DNA of 64,000 bases from Annona cherimola. Taxonomy: Eukaryota; Streptophyta; Magnoliopsida; Magnoliales; Annonaceae. The stretch spans positions 92,427,137 to 92,491,136 of the forward strand of contig CM059972.1 in the NCBI GenBank assembly GCA_030490835.1, given 5' to 3'. This document shows, piece after piece, positions 50,690 to 61,595 of this stretch (positions are counted from its first letter, which is position 1; every line of letters begins with the position of its first letter). A model generated the notes under the pieces. That model was not told the DNA's origin and made no database searches. It saw nothing but the letters and a program-made list of their open reading frames with translations. The position numbers and the translations under genes are program-made.

Positions 50690-52400
50690 CATAACCAAAC
50701 CGGACCAACCAATCCAACCGGTTGGGCCTAAAATCGGTCTTGATACCGGTTCGATTAACCCGATTCTTATTTCATCTAACTAACCACTCGAACCAGATAA
50801 ACCGTGGTCGAATTGGTAATGACGGTCTGACTGGATTCGGCAAATTCGACTTAAGGGAAATAAAAAAAAACAAAAGCAAAATTTTATTTGCCTCTTGTGG
50901 TCTCGCCCTAAAATCCTTACTCCTTCCTCCTCTCCTTACTCTCCACTTTTGATTTTTTCCCCATCTTCGGCTAGCTGTAAAGTCATTGACTGCTTCAGCC
51001 ATTCTCGACATTCTTCATCATCCTCTACGATTGGTCGACTTTCAGGTAGGAGGTTGCGAAGCCGTCGACTACCCTAGCTAGACATCCCTCTTTTCTTTCA
51101 GCATCCTCCTTTCTTCTCCCTCTTCGGTAGCCCTGTATAGCCGTCGATTGCTGCCGCTCGACATTCCTTTGGCCTTTACTCTGTCGTATCCTCTTCCTTC
51201 GGCAACTGCACAAACCCCTTCCTCATTTTAGATTTTCTTCCCCATTCACGTAAGGTAGCTGCGAGCCTGTGGCAGCAAGACTGCGAACCCTCACCAGCAT
51301 CCTCTTCTACGTTGACTGCTTTTGCCATAAATGGATTTGACTGCTGCATCCTTAACTCTGACATTTAACTCAGGCCTTCCCTGCCAGCTCTGGCATTTAA
51401 CTACTGTTGATCATAGATCTGGTGGCCCCTCACAGCATTGGATTGTTGCCATTTAACATCCCTATTCCTGCTCCGATGCCGCTCAACATCCTTACTTCGA
51501 CACTACTCACAACCCTACTCTTCTCCATCTCCACGACCAATAGGCACACACAACCCTGCAGATGTATTTTCCTCTTCTTTTGTTTATTTTTCCAATTAAA
51601 ATATGCAACATCCATAACTAAATTAATAATTGAAGATCCAAAAAAGGATACAGGGCTGAAGCATGCTCATTCCTTATTATTTTATTTTTTTGTTCGATAT
51701 GTTTATAAAAGTAAAATTCATAAATAAGCTGAGATAAATAGGAAGAATTCAAGTGCCAACTATCAAGATTCAAGATTTATTACACATTTAAAGTCAGTTA
51801 ATTTTAGTTATTTTTTAAAATGTAGAGTGTATTTAGTTAGAAATAAAACTTTTTGATGAAAACTTTTTAGGATAGAAGTTGTCAAGTTGATAGAAAATAA
51901 TATGATATGATAGGGGTAATGATGAAGTATAAAGAGAATAAAGTTAAAATAGATAGGCTAGTAATATGGGTAGTGTGGAAATGATTGAAAACTAGAGTTG
52001 TTTGTACAGGAAAATGTGAAAAATAATTAAAAAGTAAGATAGTTATGAAGAGTGAAAAGTTTTAAATCGAAAATTTTTGATTGAAATTTTTTGTATCCAA
52101 TCAAACGCACCCTTAATATGTTACATTTGTGCTTATTTACTGAATTTTTGAAAATTTTTTATTATTTTTTCGCATGATTTATTGTGATGATTAGAGCCTA
52201 ACATATAGATTTAAGAGTTATGAACATATAATTTTTTAATATATAAAAATATGACTAATTTAAAATAATTAAACATTTATGACATCATAAATATGTGATG
52301 CTGATGTCTTCGATTTAAACTTGTTTGTTTAACCGGTCGAACCGGTTCGAACCAAACTAATCCATTTATCGGTTCAACCACCAGTTTAGTTCTGACTGTT
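50690..52400 (+). mobile_element. Unclassified element with AACCGGTT-rich ends
   Basis: The left end has AACCAAACCGGACCAACC and CCAACCGGTTGGGCC. The right end has TTTAACCGGTCGAACCGG and TCGGTTCAACCACCAG. Between lie a CT-rich leader-like block (50890-51400) and an AT-rich tail holding a Tourist-like MITE. The right part matches 44290-44430 inverted. No transposase, reverse transcriptase or clear terminal repeat is visible, so boundaries are approximate. Confidence 0.45.
51825..52112. mobile_element. Tourist-like MITE nested in the AACCGG element
   Basis: Begins GAGTGTATTTAGTTAG and ends AATCAAACGCACCC followed by TTA. The interior follows the clean copy at 15224-15514 closely (GATATGATAGGGGTAATGAT, AGAATAAAGTTAAAATAGAT). 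Confidence 0.7.
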
Positions 52401-53776
52401 GGTCGCAAGTTTGTGACAAAAGCCAAAAGGGGATGGATGAATTGGGTTCTTGAAAAATTCTTTAGTAAATTAAAACTTAACTCCTTATGAGTTTAATCCA
52501 TTTGATTAAACTTGTTAAGAGATAGAATGAGAGGGCTCAAATAAAATATAAAATATAAGCAATCAAACCACACGAGAGGCAACAATATCTAGTGGTTCGA
52601 ACAACCTTTCATACTCCATTCTTCCAAGCACACATCCATTGTGTCTTGAGTTCTACTGTTGTATATTTAATACAATGTAGTGCACCCGTTCTCTTCCAGA
52701 TTCTAGCTCTAAGGGATATATACAATAATCACTTGTTGGTGAGACCAACTCCAACCAACCAAGTCTAATTCATTGGAAAGACAAACTCAAACTAATCAAG
52801 CAAAACTCGTTAATGAGACAAACCCAAACCAACCTCCTGTTTTACTTCTTCTTCAATTCGGTCTCCAACACCAATCCAAGGCAACAACACAAAATAAAAT
52901 AGACAAAAGAGTATTTATACTGTACAATATGTAATCAATCAGCTCCGGAAGCTCCTCGTTATGTGAAGAAGATGATCTTGTAAGCTCACTTGAAGTAGTA
53001 GCCTTGAAGCTTCAATAACTATTCAAATAATTTCAACACTCTTGAATAATGGAAGGTATAAGCTCATTTTGTATTTTCCTCCCTTCTTTACATTTATACT
53101 TCAATGATATTTATATATATATAATTTAACCGTTGGAGTGGAGGTTGGAGCGCATTTAATGCTCCAACATTCGAATTTTCGACCGTTATAGGGCAAAGTC
53201 GCAAGTGGAGTCAATTGGATAAGTGAAGTTGACTTGGGTTGCAACTTAGCTTTGGTTAAAACTTGTTGTTTAAAATTTTACGTTCGAAGTCACAGGCGAA
53301 ATCGATTTTAGTTGAGACTTCACCCAAGTCGCAAGTGAAGTCGACTTGGGTTGAGACTTTACTTTACTATTTGTCTGAAGTTGCAGGCAAAATCGACTTG
53401 GCTGCGGGACTTCACCTAAGTCGACTGATAAATGGTCTTGAGCTCTTGAAATTTAAATTATTTTATATTTTTATTTTTCATACATATAATTGGAGACAAA
53501 ATACCATAACACACTTATATATATTCATTAGATCCTTTTTAATGATATTTCAATTATTTGTTAATCATCGAAATAAAATTAATAAAATTATAAAATTAAT
53601 ATGTTTTACAATGACATTAGCATACTAGTTTTGGAAGCATTACAATTGTACACCATGTTTTTTTGCAAAGTAGATATTGTTGCATTGCTAGTAGTTGTAG
53701 AATTTATGTATTCTATTTCTTGTTAGTTGAATAATTTATATTGTCTATCAAATTTGATTTAGTAGGTATGTAGCAA
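52401..53776. other. Spacer with short direct repeats, possibly LTR remnant
   Basis: At 53190-53420 the phrases AAGTCGCAAGTGAAGTCGAC and TTGGGTTGAGACTTCACC recur three or four times at irregular spacing. The region before it (52540-52900) has AGTGGTTCGAACAACC and repeated ACCAACCAAG/GAGACAAAC phrases of a kind seen in plant LTRs, but no boundaries or coding were found. Confidence 0.35.
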
Positions 53777-55538
53777 ATGACATCATCAATGAATGTGAAC
53801 AAAAGTGTGTCTCCATTTCCCACAGTGGGATTCGATGAAGATGCTAGAGAAGTTGCAGAAAGTGGACAGAGTCCAACAAGTGTGATTACTTTTACTCCCA
53901 ACGCGTCTGCTGAGTTAACTCCTATTATTAGGCAAGAATTTGATTCTGAGGAAGAGGTGTATTCTTTCTACAATTTACATGGAAAATATCGTGGTTTCAG
54001 TATTAGAAAAAGCGATGTTAGAAGATCTAAAAAAGATAAGCAGATATGCTATCGCATTCTGAAATGCTCAAGGCAAGGACTAAGAAGGAATGCAGAAAAT
54101 GTTGGAAAAAAGAGGAAACAAATGGATATTACTAGATGTGGATGCCTTGCATCACTGACCATCAAGCTCGTAGGTAACACATCGAAATGGACAGTTACGA
54201 GCTTCAAGAAAGAGCACTCTCATAGATTGGAGACCTCCACAAAGTCCCGTTGCCTGCGATCCCATCGCTATGTGCCGGACTCACAACTAAATATAGTTGA
54301 AGACTTGTGCAAGGTTGATATTGGAGTATCCAGATCATTGCAATTCATGACTAAAGAGGTTGGGGGTCGTGATCAACTAGGATTCATGGAAGTTGACCTT
54401 CGTAATGCCTTAAGATCAAGACGGATGTGTAGATATAGTGGGAGTGCAACAACATTACTAGAGTACTTTCAGAAGCAATTTGTTGTGAAGTCAGATTGCT
54501 TTTATGAAATCTAGGTCGACGAGTACCATCGGTTGATGTCATGTTTTTGGGTAGACGGGAAATCCAAAAGAGATTATCAAGTTTTCAATGACATTATTTG
54601 TTTCGACACAACTTATCGAACAAATAAGTATGATATGCCTTTTGGGCCTTTTGTCAGAGTAAACCACCATGAGCAATCAGTTTTACTTGGTGCAGGTTTA
54701 TTATTTGGTGAGAGTGAAGATGATTTTACGTGGTTATTCAAAGTATGGCTCCATGCTATAAGTGGTGTACCACCTAAAGTCATTGTCACAGATCAAGATC
54801 CAGCTATAACAAAGGTCATTTCCATAGTTTTTCCTACCATAAAGCATATTTTTTGTTCATAGCATATACATAGAAAATTTTCAGAAAAGTTGCAATATGC
54901 CAATCAAAAATATCCTGAATTTAAAGATAAGTTATACAAGTTGATTCACAATACAAAAGATACAGATGAGTTTGAATCTGGTTGGGCAAAATTAATGAAC
55001 GATTATGATTTGACAAACCATGCATGGCTACAGCAGATGTACAATGTCAGGGATAAGTGGATTCTGGCTTATACAATAAGTTTTTTCTTAGCAGGGATGA
55101 CCACTACGCAACGTTCTGAAAGCATGAATGCTTTTTTCGACCACTTTGTTGGACCAACCATTCAATTGTTTGAGTTCGTAGAAGCATACGAACATGCTGT
55201 TCAAAAGAGGAGAGAAGACGAGAAAAATGCTGATTGTAAAAGTACATACGGTACGCCAGTTCTGAAAACTAAATTTGCAATTGAGGAACAAATTGCCAAA
55301 TTATATACTAGAGAAATATTTTTCGAGTTTCAAGCAGAAGTAGAGGAGTCATACTATTACAAGCCTAAATCTGATGTTATAGAGGGGAGTCGTGTTATAT
55401 ACGAAATTCACAAGTACAAAGATCCCACATACAGGAGAACTGTTACTTGGTGTGAAGATAAGCAATTTGCAACATATTCATGTCGACTATTTGAATGGAT
55501 TGAGATTACTTGTCGGCATATATTATCCATGTTCCAAT

Positions 55539-57339
55539 TAGGGGTGGGAATCGGGGCGGGTCGGGACGAATCAGGGTGTGCCCAACCCTGATCCTACCTT
55601 TCAAAAATCTTGTTTGACCCTTTTTTTATCCGGGTCGGGACAAGGTTGGTTTGACCCTTACTTTTTTTTAGTAAGTCTCGGGACAAAATTCGGGTCGATA
55701 ATGGGTCGGTATCGGGAAGACAGGTTGGGCAAAAACTACGGGTCAAGTAAGAAATTTTTAAGAATTTATGAACCTAGCAAGTATAAAGACAAATCTATAT
55801 TAAATTTAACTACTATATGCTTCAATCTATTACTAATCAGTCAAAGTAAAATATAAATACTTAAATAAAATATGAATATTTATTCACCTATATAAGAACA
55901 AGTTAATAAAAAATACCTCGTTCAAAATTCTGTTCACAATTTGAATATTAAATCACTAATTGTTTGAACTCATTTCATGTTTTTTGTTGTTTACCTTCAA
56001 CAAAAATAATAATGATGTCACATTTAGAATTAAAATGAATGATAGAAAAATAGATTCCATATATGCCATGCATACATAATAATATACGTGCTTTGATTTC
56101 CTCACGTAACTTATGACTTGAACTAAAAAAAAAATACACAAATTCGAATGAGTACCAGCCGTATTAATTCTAAGTTTTGGATGGTCCAGATTACAAAATG
56201 AGTGTGGAATTTCCAAACTAGTCTTTTGCTTTCAATTGTCGATGTAACCAATTTCCAGCAATAAAGTAAATTAAAGGAACGACTAGGATGATGTCTCTGA
56301 CCTGTTCAGGTGTGAGACGGTGTTTCTTTTCGGGCAAATGGTGATCGTGGTCATAGTATTCTTCTATCTCATCGCGAGAACCAAAAAAACGGTGCTTTTT
56401 CAATGCCTCTTCCATGCTCAGCACCACTGACTTCTTAGGCCTACATTTATAAAAAAGATGGGTCAAGTTATCAAGCTTTATGAGGAAACAGAAACACACA
56501 AAAAAAGAAGAACAACATATATGGAGGAATTTCCCCTGCTAGCATCCATCACAAAACCTAGCGCTTAATTCCGCAAGAAAAAAGTAAAATTGCGCTTAAA
56601 ATAATGAAATCTGTCAATCAACACCATAGCATCGATCATGTTATCAATGGAACAGTAAAATCACCTCGCAAAGCACGATCTCCACTTCCAACGAAGAACA
56701 TGTTCCCATAACGAGAACTGTCCATGAAAAACCCGCTGGAATCCATCCCTCCGATCCCTTGCTTCCGATCTGAAAAGCAAACCCCTCCCTCCTCCCCTCC
56801 TTTCTCTACAACTATTGGAAGAATACTACGGGATGGTGAGGTCAACGCTGGAAGGGGCTGCTGGCGGTTGGCGGCGTTTGTCGTGACCGATTTGGGAAGA
56901 AGACAAGATGACGGGATTTGCTTGCTACGGCCGATTCGATCAGGCAGCCTCGTCAGAAGCCGGAAGCGGAAGCATTGAAGAAGGCAAGAAGCAGGTCCTA
57001 GGAAGAGGAAGCACCGAAGCATCAGCAGGCAATAGGGCGTGGGCTCAAGATCGTGTGCTTCAGCCTCCAGTCCCTTCTCTTCTGCTATGTACGCAGGGGC
57101 GTGGGCAGCCATTGCAACAGCTGCAGGAAACTCAAATTTAGGGCATCTATTAAAATATATATGAGAGGCAGAGTACGGGTCAGCGGGTATAAGCGAACCG
57201 AGATCGGGTAGGTCTGCCCAGACCCGCCATTTTTTAAAATTCTTTAAAATTTGACCCGCCCCGCCCCATCCCGGTATCAAATAGGGTCGGGGCAGGGCGG
57301 GGCGGGTCACGAGTCGACCCGCCCCGATTCCCACCCCTA
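55539..57339. mobile_element. Non-autonomous hAT element (1801 bp) carrying an HD-Zip gene fragment
   Basis: Ends are perfect inverted repeats of 25 bp beginning TAGGGGTGGGAATCGGGG. GTTCCAAT flanks both sides (55531-55538 and 57340-57347). An 8-bp duplication with TAGGGGTG tips is the hAT signature. Subterminal GGGTCGGG/CGACCCG motifs are repeated near both ends (55555-55720 and 57170-57310), as hAT transposases prefer. There is no transposase frame. Removing it restores the FAR1-like reading ...ATG TTC CAA TGG CGT. The middle carries host-gene sequence on the minus strand. Confidence 0.9.
56301..56746 (-). pseudogene. Captured 5' fragment of an HD-Zip class I homeobox gene
   Basis: Exon-like piece 1 (56665-56746) starts MDSSGFFMDSSRYGNMFFVG and ends in CGAG|GTGATT. 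Piece 2 (56301-56440) follows TGTAG| and reads MEEALKKHRFFGSRDEIEEY then LPEKKHRLTPEQV. That is the HD-Zip I pattern: an N-terminal M..S...D.S..GNM(L/F)FLG motif, an acidic linker, then LPEKKRRLT.EQV at the start of the homeodomain. Homology stops at EQV; helices 1-3 and the leucine zipper are absent. Joining the two visible splice sites puts piece 2 one base out of frame, so a small indel is present. Sequence upstream to about 57110 may be the source gene's leader. The fragment cannot bind DNA as it stands. Confidence 0.8.
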
Positions 57340-58008
57340 GTTCCAATGGCGTGATATCATTTATATGTTTATTCAACACTTGCTGCGTCGTTGGTTGCAA
57401 CGTCTAAAAAAGAATGTTGCAACTCCACTGTTCACAAAAAATTATGATGCTACAATTCAGCTATGGTGCGTCGGCATTTGACACTCCCCAAATTGAATTT
57501 CATCTTGGAGGAAATGACATCGATCTGGGGTAGTTTTCAGATTGGAACTACAGCTTTAGACTCTTTAATAACAAATTTGCGAGAGCATGTATAATCACAG
57601 AAGTTAGTTGGATGTTCAAATGAGCGGCAACAGCACATGACTTGTGGAGACAAAGAAATGATTTATGAAGATAGCACGCTTGCCAATGATCTTGTCGAAG
57701 ACGTTCATAATTCTTCCACACCATTCAATGTGGAGACGAATGATAACATTGGAGGAGAAATACAGCTTATAACTAAAGACAATGTATCAAATGCCCTAAT
57801 TCCTATTGTTGAATTCCCAAATGTTGTTCAAAGAAAAGGACGATCAAGTAAGCGGTTAAAATCTTCGGTTGAAAAAGCTATAGAACGCAGTGGACGATTA
57901 TGCCAGGGATGCAAGAAGTTTATGGTTGGTCACGATCGACGAAACTGTCCACAATTGGTAAAGAAGAATTATGAGGAGCATGATATGTTGACATTTCATT
58001 TGATTTAA

Positions 58009-58395
58009 TCAATTGAAACGCAATCTATATTTTTGCATGACTCCATCTAATTCTGCTTCATTATATAGATTAGTGCATGACTCCAATCGCTGGTAAGACA
58101 CCGTAAAATGCTTTTGAGATTTTAGTATTATGTCTTCATATGTCCTCTGGTAAGTTGTTTGCATGAATTTACCAATAAAGTACTGTTGCATTATGATCAA
58201 TTTTTTAAGGGCAATGCAGGATAGACACGAAGCATATAGGTACATATATGGAGGCGCATGTATAGAGTTAGAAGTCAATGCTAGCTAGAAGTCAATGCTA
58301 GCGTCATTATTAAAGGAAAAGAGAATTATGATTCTTTTTGTATTCAATTGTACACTTTGAGAGAAATGAAAGTGTAATTTTTTGTATTGACTTCT
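58009..58395. other. 3' flank of the FAR1-like pseudogene
   Basis: GCTAGAAGTCAATGCTAGC-type short duplication at 58272-58302. There is no gene. Confidence 0.35.
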
Positions 58396-58735
58396 ACGTA
58401 TGTGATATTGAATATGCTATGTACCCATTCACTTCTGTATATAGCATGCTGCCACGCGTAAACATATGACCTGCAAATCCACCACGGAATCTGACTTGAG
58501 TATATAGCCTGCTAATTGAAAAATTAGGACGCTGATTTAAGCAAAGAGATAACATGCCTCTCCAATCCACCCACTGACTTGAGCATTTAGCATGCTCATT
58601 CTCCAATTAGCACGTTGATTCAGGCAAACAGATGACCACTAAATCCACTCCAAACACTTATCTGAGTATATAACATGCTTATTTACAAATTAGCATGCTG
58701 ATTCAAGTAACAGAGAACCTGCTTCTCCATTCCAC
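58396..58735. repeat. About 90-115 bp degenerate tandem repeats
   Basis: Units contain (T/G)AGTATATA(G/A)C(C/A)TGC, AATTAG(C/G)A(C/T)G(C/T)TGATT(C/T)A and CAAATCCAC or CTAAATCCACTCC phrases, three units by eye. Confidence 0.6.
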
Positions 58736-58744
58736 ACACACACT

Positions 58745-59070
58745 TCAGTTCCAACCATTGACCTAACAAGCAACACCATTCACAATGACCTGTAAGTCCA
58801 TTCCAACCATTGACCTGACAAGCAACACCATTCACAATGACCTGTAAGTCCATTCCAACTATTGACCTGACAAGCAACACCATTCACAATGACCTGTAAA
58901 TCCATTCCAACCATTGACCTGACAAGCATTGCAACCATTGACTTGACAAGCAACACAATTCACAATGACCTTTAAATCAATTCCAACCATTGACCTGACA
59001 AGCGACACCATTCACGATGACCTGTAAATTCATTCCAACCATTGACCTGACAAGCAACACCATTCACAAT
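58745..59070. repeat. 52-bp minisatellite
   Basis: The unit TTCCAACCATTGACCTGACA followed by AGCAACACCATTCACAATGA and CCTGTAAGTCCA recurs about six times head to tail, one unit being shortened (near 58915-58945). There are no spacers and no coding. Confidence 0.85.
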
Positions 59071-59319
59071 CTACGATCTAAGCATGACTTGAATTCAAAG
59101 TATAAACATTCAAAAACACAAAGAAAGAAAGTTCCTTGCTAACATATGTCCTCTAACATAAAAGTTATGAATACAAAAAGTATAAAGAAAGTAGGCTAAT
59201 TATAGATCTTCTAATGTACCAAACTTAAAAAATATGCAAGAAACAACATGAAGTGATCAAAACAAGTAATGCAGGTCCACAGCTTTATGTCGTCACTTTC
59301 CTTCATTGTCATCTCTCTA

Positions 59320-60928
59320 TGTGAAACCCCGATCTTAGACACGTGTATAAAATCCTAGGGTTATAAACCCTAGGTAATATATTAGGAAAATATACATTCA
59401 TGAGTATGAAAATATGTGGGAATAGAGGATAAAATAATTAATTATGAAATTCGGATGAATAGCGCTCGTGAATAGTGAAACGTGAATAGTAAATGTGGGA
59501 TTAAGGAATATGTTAAGTTAATCACTTTGGATTAACTTAATCATAAAAGACGAAAAAGGAAGCTTCCCACTAAAGGACAAAAGTGCTTTTTGGATTAAAA
59601 TAATAATTTTCGGATTTTTATAGATTTTTGTAACAAAAATGAAGAAAAGTTTATATCTTGCAATTCGGACGTCGGATTGAGATGAAATTTTTTATGGATG
59701 GCCAAAATATGATGATGGACATGATGAATGGTCCAAGATTGATCAAAAACTATGAATTAAGGGTCAAGATTACACACCATTTGGAGATCCAATTAAGAAC
59801 CCGCCGTGTAATCAGGGCGACAATCCTGAGTCACATTTACCAATCGACAAGATCCCGGAGTAAGGACAAATGTGACGCCTCTGTTCGGGACGCCACAGAA
59901 ATTGGTATCAGAGCAAGGATTGGTAAATAGGCGGGTGAAGGAGAAAATAAAAGATGATGAAAGGATAGGTCTAATACCACAGAGAGTGGTATTAGAGCAA
60001 GGATTGGTAAACAGGCATGGGTAGAGAAAATTAAGGATGATGATAGGAAAAACGTAATACCACAAAAGTAGGTATCAAAGTATGAATTGATAAATAGGCA
60101 AAAATAATATCTAGATCTAAAGTTATGATGCTTTTTATGATGAGACAGGAATGATATCATATCAAGAAATGGTAGATGAGTATAGAAAGAGTAAACGAAA
60201 AAAAAATAATACCATAGGAAGTTATATTATAACAATGATTGGGAGATAGATGAAGAAAGAATAAAGGAAAAGGAAGGAATTTCCTCCATATAAAATAGAA
60301 AATTAGTAAAAGCCAGAAAAGGCTAATATGCTTTTGGAGATACATGTCTAATTATGCAGAAAAAGCGTAATGGAATATTTGAAGGGCAACAGGTTTCGGG
60401 ACGAGACCTATTGTAAGGGGGAGAGAATTGTGAAACCCCGATCTTAGACACGGTTATAAACCCCTAGGGTTATAAACCCTAGGTAATATATTAAGAAAAT
60501 ATACATTTATGAGTATGAAAATATGTGGGAATAGAGGATAAAATAATTAATTATGAAATTCGGATTAACTTAATCATAAAAGATGAAAAAGGTAGCTTCC
60601 CATAAAGGACAAAAGTGCTTTTTGGATTAAAATAATAATTTTCGGATTTTTATGGATTTTTGTGACGAAAATGAAGAAAGTTCATATCTTGCAATCTAGA
60701 CGTCGGATTGAGATGAAATTTTTTATAGATGGCCAAAATATGATGATGGACATGATGAATGGTCCAAGATTGATAAAAAACTATGAATTAAGGGTCAAGA
60801 TTACACGTCATTTGGAGATCCAATTAAGAACCCGCCGTGTGATCAAGGGAACAATCCTGAGTCACATTTACCAATCGACAAAATCCCGGAGTAAGGACAA
60901 ATGTGACCCCTCGGTTCGGGGCGCCACA
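59320..60928 (+). mobile_element. Compact non-autonomous LTR retrotransposon (1.6 kb, TRIM-like)
   Basis: 5' LTR 59320-59897 (578 bp) and 3' LTR 60429-60928 (500 bp) both begin TGTGAAACCCCGATCTTAGA and end GCCACA. CTCTA flanks the element (59315-59319 and 60929-60933). The primer-binding site TGGTATCAGAGC (59903-59914) fits initiator tRNA-Met. A polypurine tract AAGGGGGAGAGA lies at 60415-60426. The TTTCGGGACGAGACC phrase just before it resembles the end of Ty3/Gypsy pol. Only about 531 bp lie between the LTRs, with no coding. The 3' LTR lacks about 75 bp present in the 5' LTR (from about 59455, including GTGAATAGT repeats). Shared blocks show it is related to the giant LTRs at 8331-13563 and from 61596. 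Confidence 0.9.
59903..60090 (+). repeat. Tandem repeats of the primer-binding site region
   Basis: TGGTATCAGAGCAAGGATTG (59903) recurs as TGGTATTAGAGCAAGGATTG (59987) and as AGGTATCAAAGTATGAATTG (60070), spaced 84 and 83 bp. AATACCAC precedes the second and third. A fourth decayed unit may lie near 60200-60250. Only the first directly follows an LTR. Confidence 0.8.
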
Positions 60929-61595
60929 CTCTACAACACATTCTCAACACCAACAAGTCTCTTATTAATGCGATTGACATGCTTAAGGACTTACTCCACT
61001 GCTTAGCAAGACGTGCTATATTCCCAGAATACGAAGCATCGATGCAGACATTATCTGTAGTTGGTAGGTCCGCAAAGGAGGGTGATGATTGTGGCTCATT
61101 GGAACGAGCATGTGACCCGGCTGCACTATGCGGAGATATGGACGTTGATAGCAATATTTCGGTAGAGGTATACACAGCGGGGGGAAATTCAGGAGTGGTA
61201 GAATGAGTGACAATGAGAGTGACAATAACAGATGTGGGGGTGGCGATAACAGATGTAGGGGTGGCAGTACCAGAAGCAGGGGTTGCCTCCACGGATGTAG
61301 GAGTGAAATCGACATCTACTGCGGTGGTAAAGTTTGTTGGAGTGACTCTGGGTGGGATCATGTATGAAGACATAAGCTGGGAGATGTGAGACTTGATTTC
61401 TCTCTTCATCTCCTCGATCTTTGCACTCAACATCTCTTCTAATCTACTTTCCAGGCCCGGTGGCATACGTTCCCTTGCAGCCGATTCCTTCGGGGATGAA
61501 TGAACACCAGCATGGTCATGTCGCTGTTCTTTATCATCATTGATGTGTTGCTCTGGTGGTGTTGTTGCCCGCTCACTAGTACTCGGTACCTCTGT
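60929..61595 (-). other. Host or transposon sequence between two LTR insertions, with a minus-strand frame
   Basis: The minus strand is open across this stretch. It encodes a charged helical segment (LESRLEEMLSAKIEEMKREI), then SHISQLMSSYMIPPRV, then Thr/Pro/Val repeats (TPTSV, ATPTSVI) and a Ser-rich tail. The frame runs on into LTR sequence at both ends, so it has no proper start or stop. The style recalls accessory proteins of En/Spm-type transposons but no domain is certain. Before the two insertions it probably continued left of 59315. Confidence 0.35.

Larger units (their letters stand above)
53777..58008 (+). pseudogene. FAR1-related sequence (MULE transposase-derived) pseudogene, split by a hAT element
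   Basis: Translation gives the FAR1 family in order. The N-terminal FAR1/WRKY-GCM1 zinc domain (RQEFDSEEEVYSFYNLHGKY, then ILKCSR...RCGC...EHSH) spans 53930-54230. The MULE transposase core (FDTTYRTNKYDMPFGPFVRV, VIVTDQDPAITK) spans 54600-54860. A SWIM-like CRLFEWIEITCRHIL lies at 55480-55528. A C-terminal CQGC...GHDRRNC knuckle lies near 57900-57955. FAR1/FRS proteins are light-signalling transcription factors descended from transposases. Two in-frame stops break it: TAG at 54512-54514 after FYEI and TAG at 54860-54862 where the family has tryptophan (FC.WH). A 1.8-kb hAT element sits within the SWIM codons at 55539-57339. Beyond it the frame continues WRDIIYMFIQHLLRRW to a stop near 57480. 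Whether the parent was a domesticated gene or a MULE copy is open; no terminal repeats were found. Confidence 0.88.

Noticed and set aside
58745..59070. Regular repeats that could suggest a CRISPR array
   Set aside because: Units are contiguous 52-mers with no spacers, in plant nuclear DNA.
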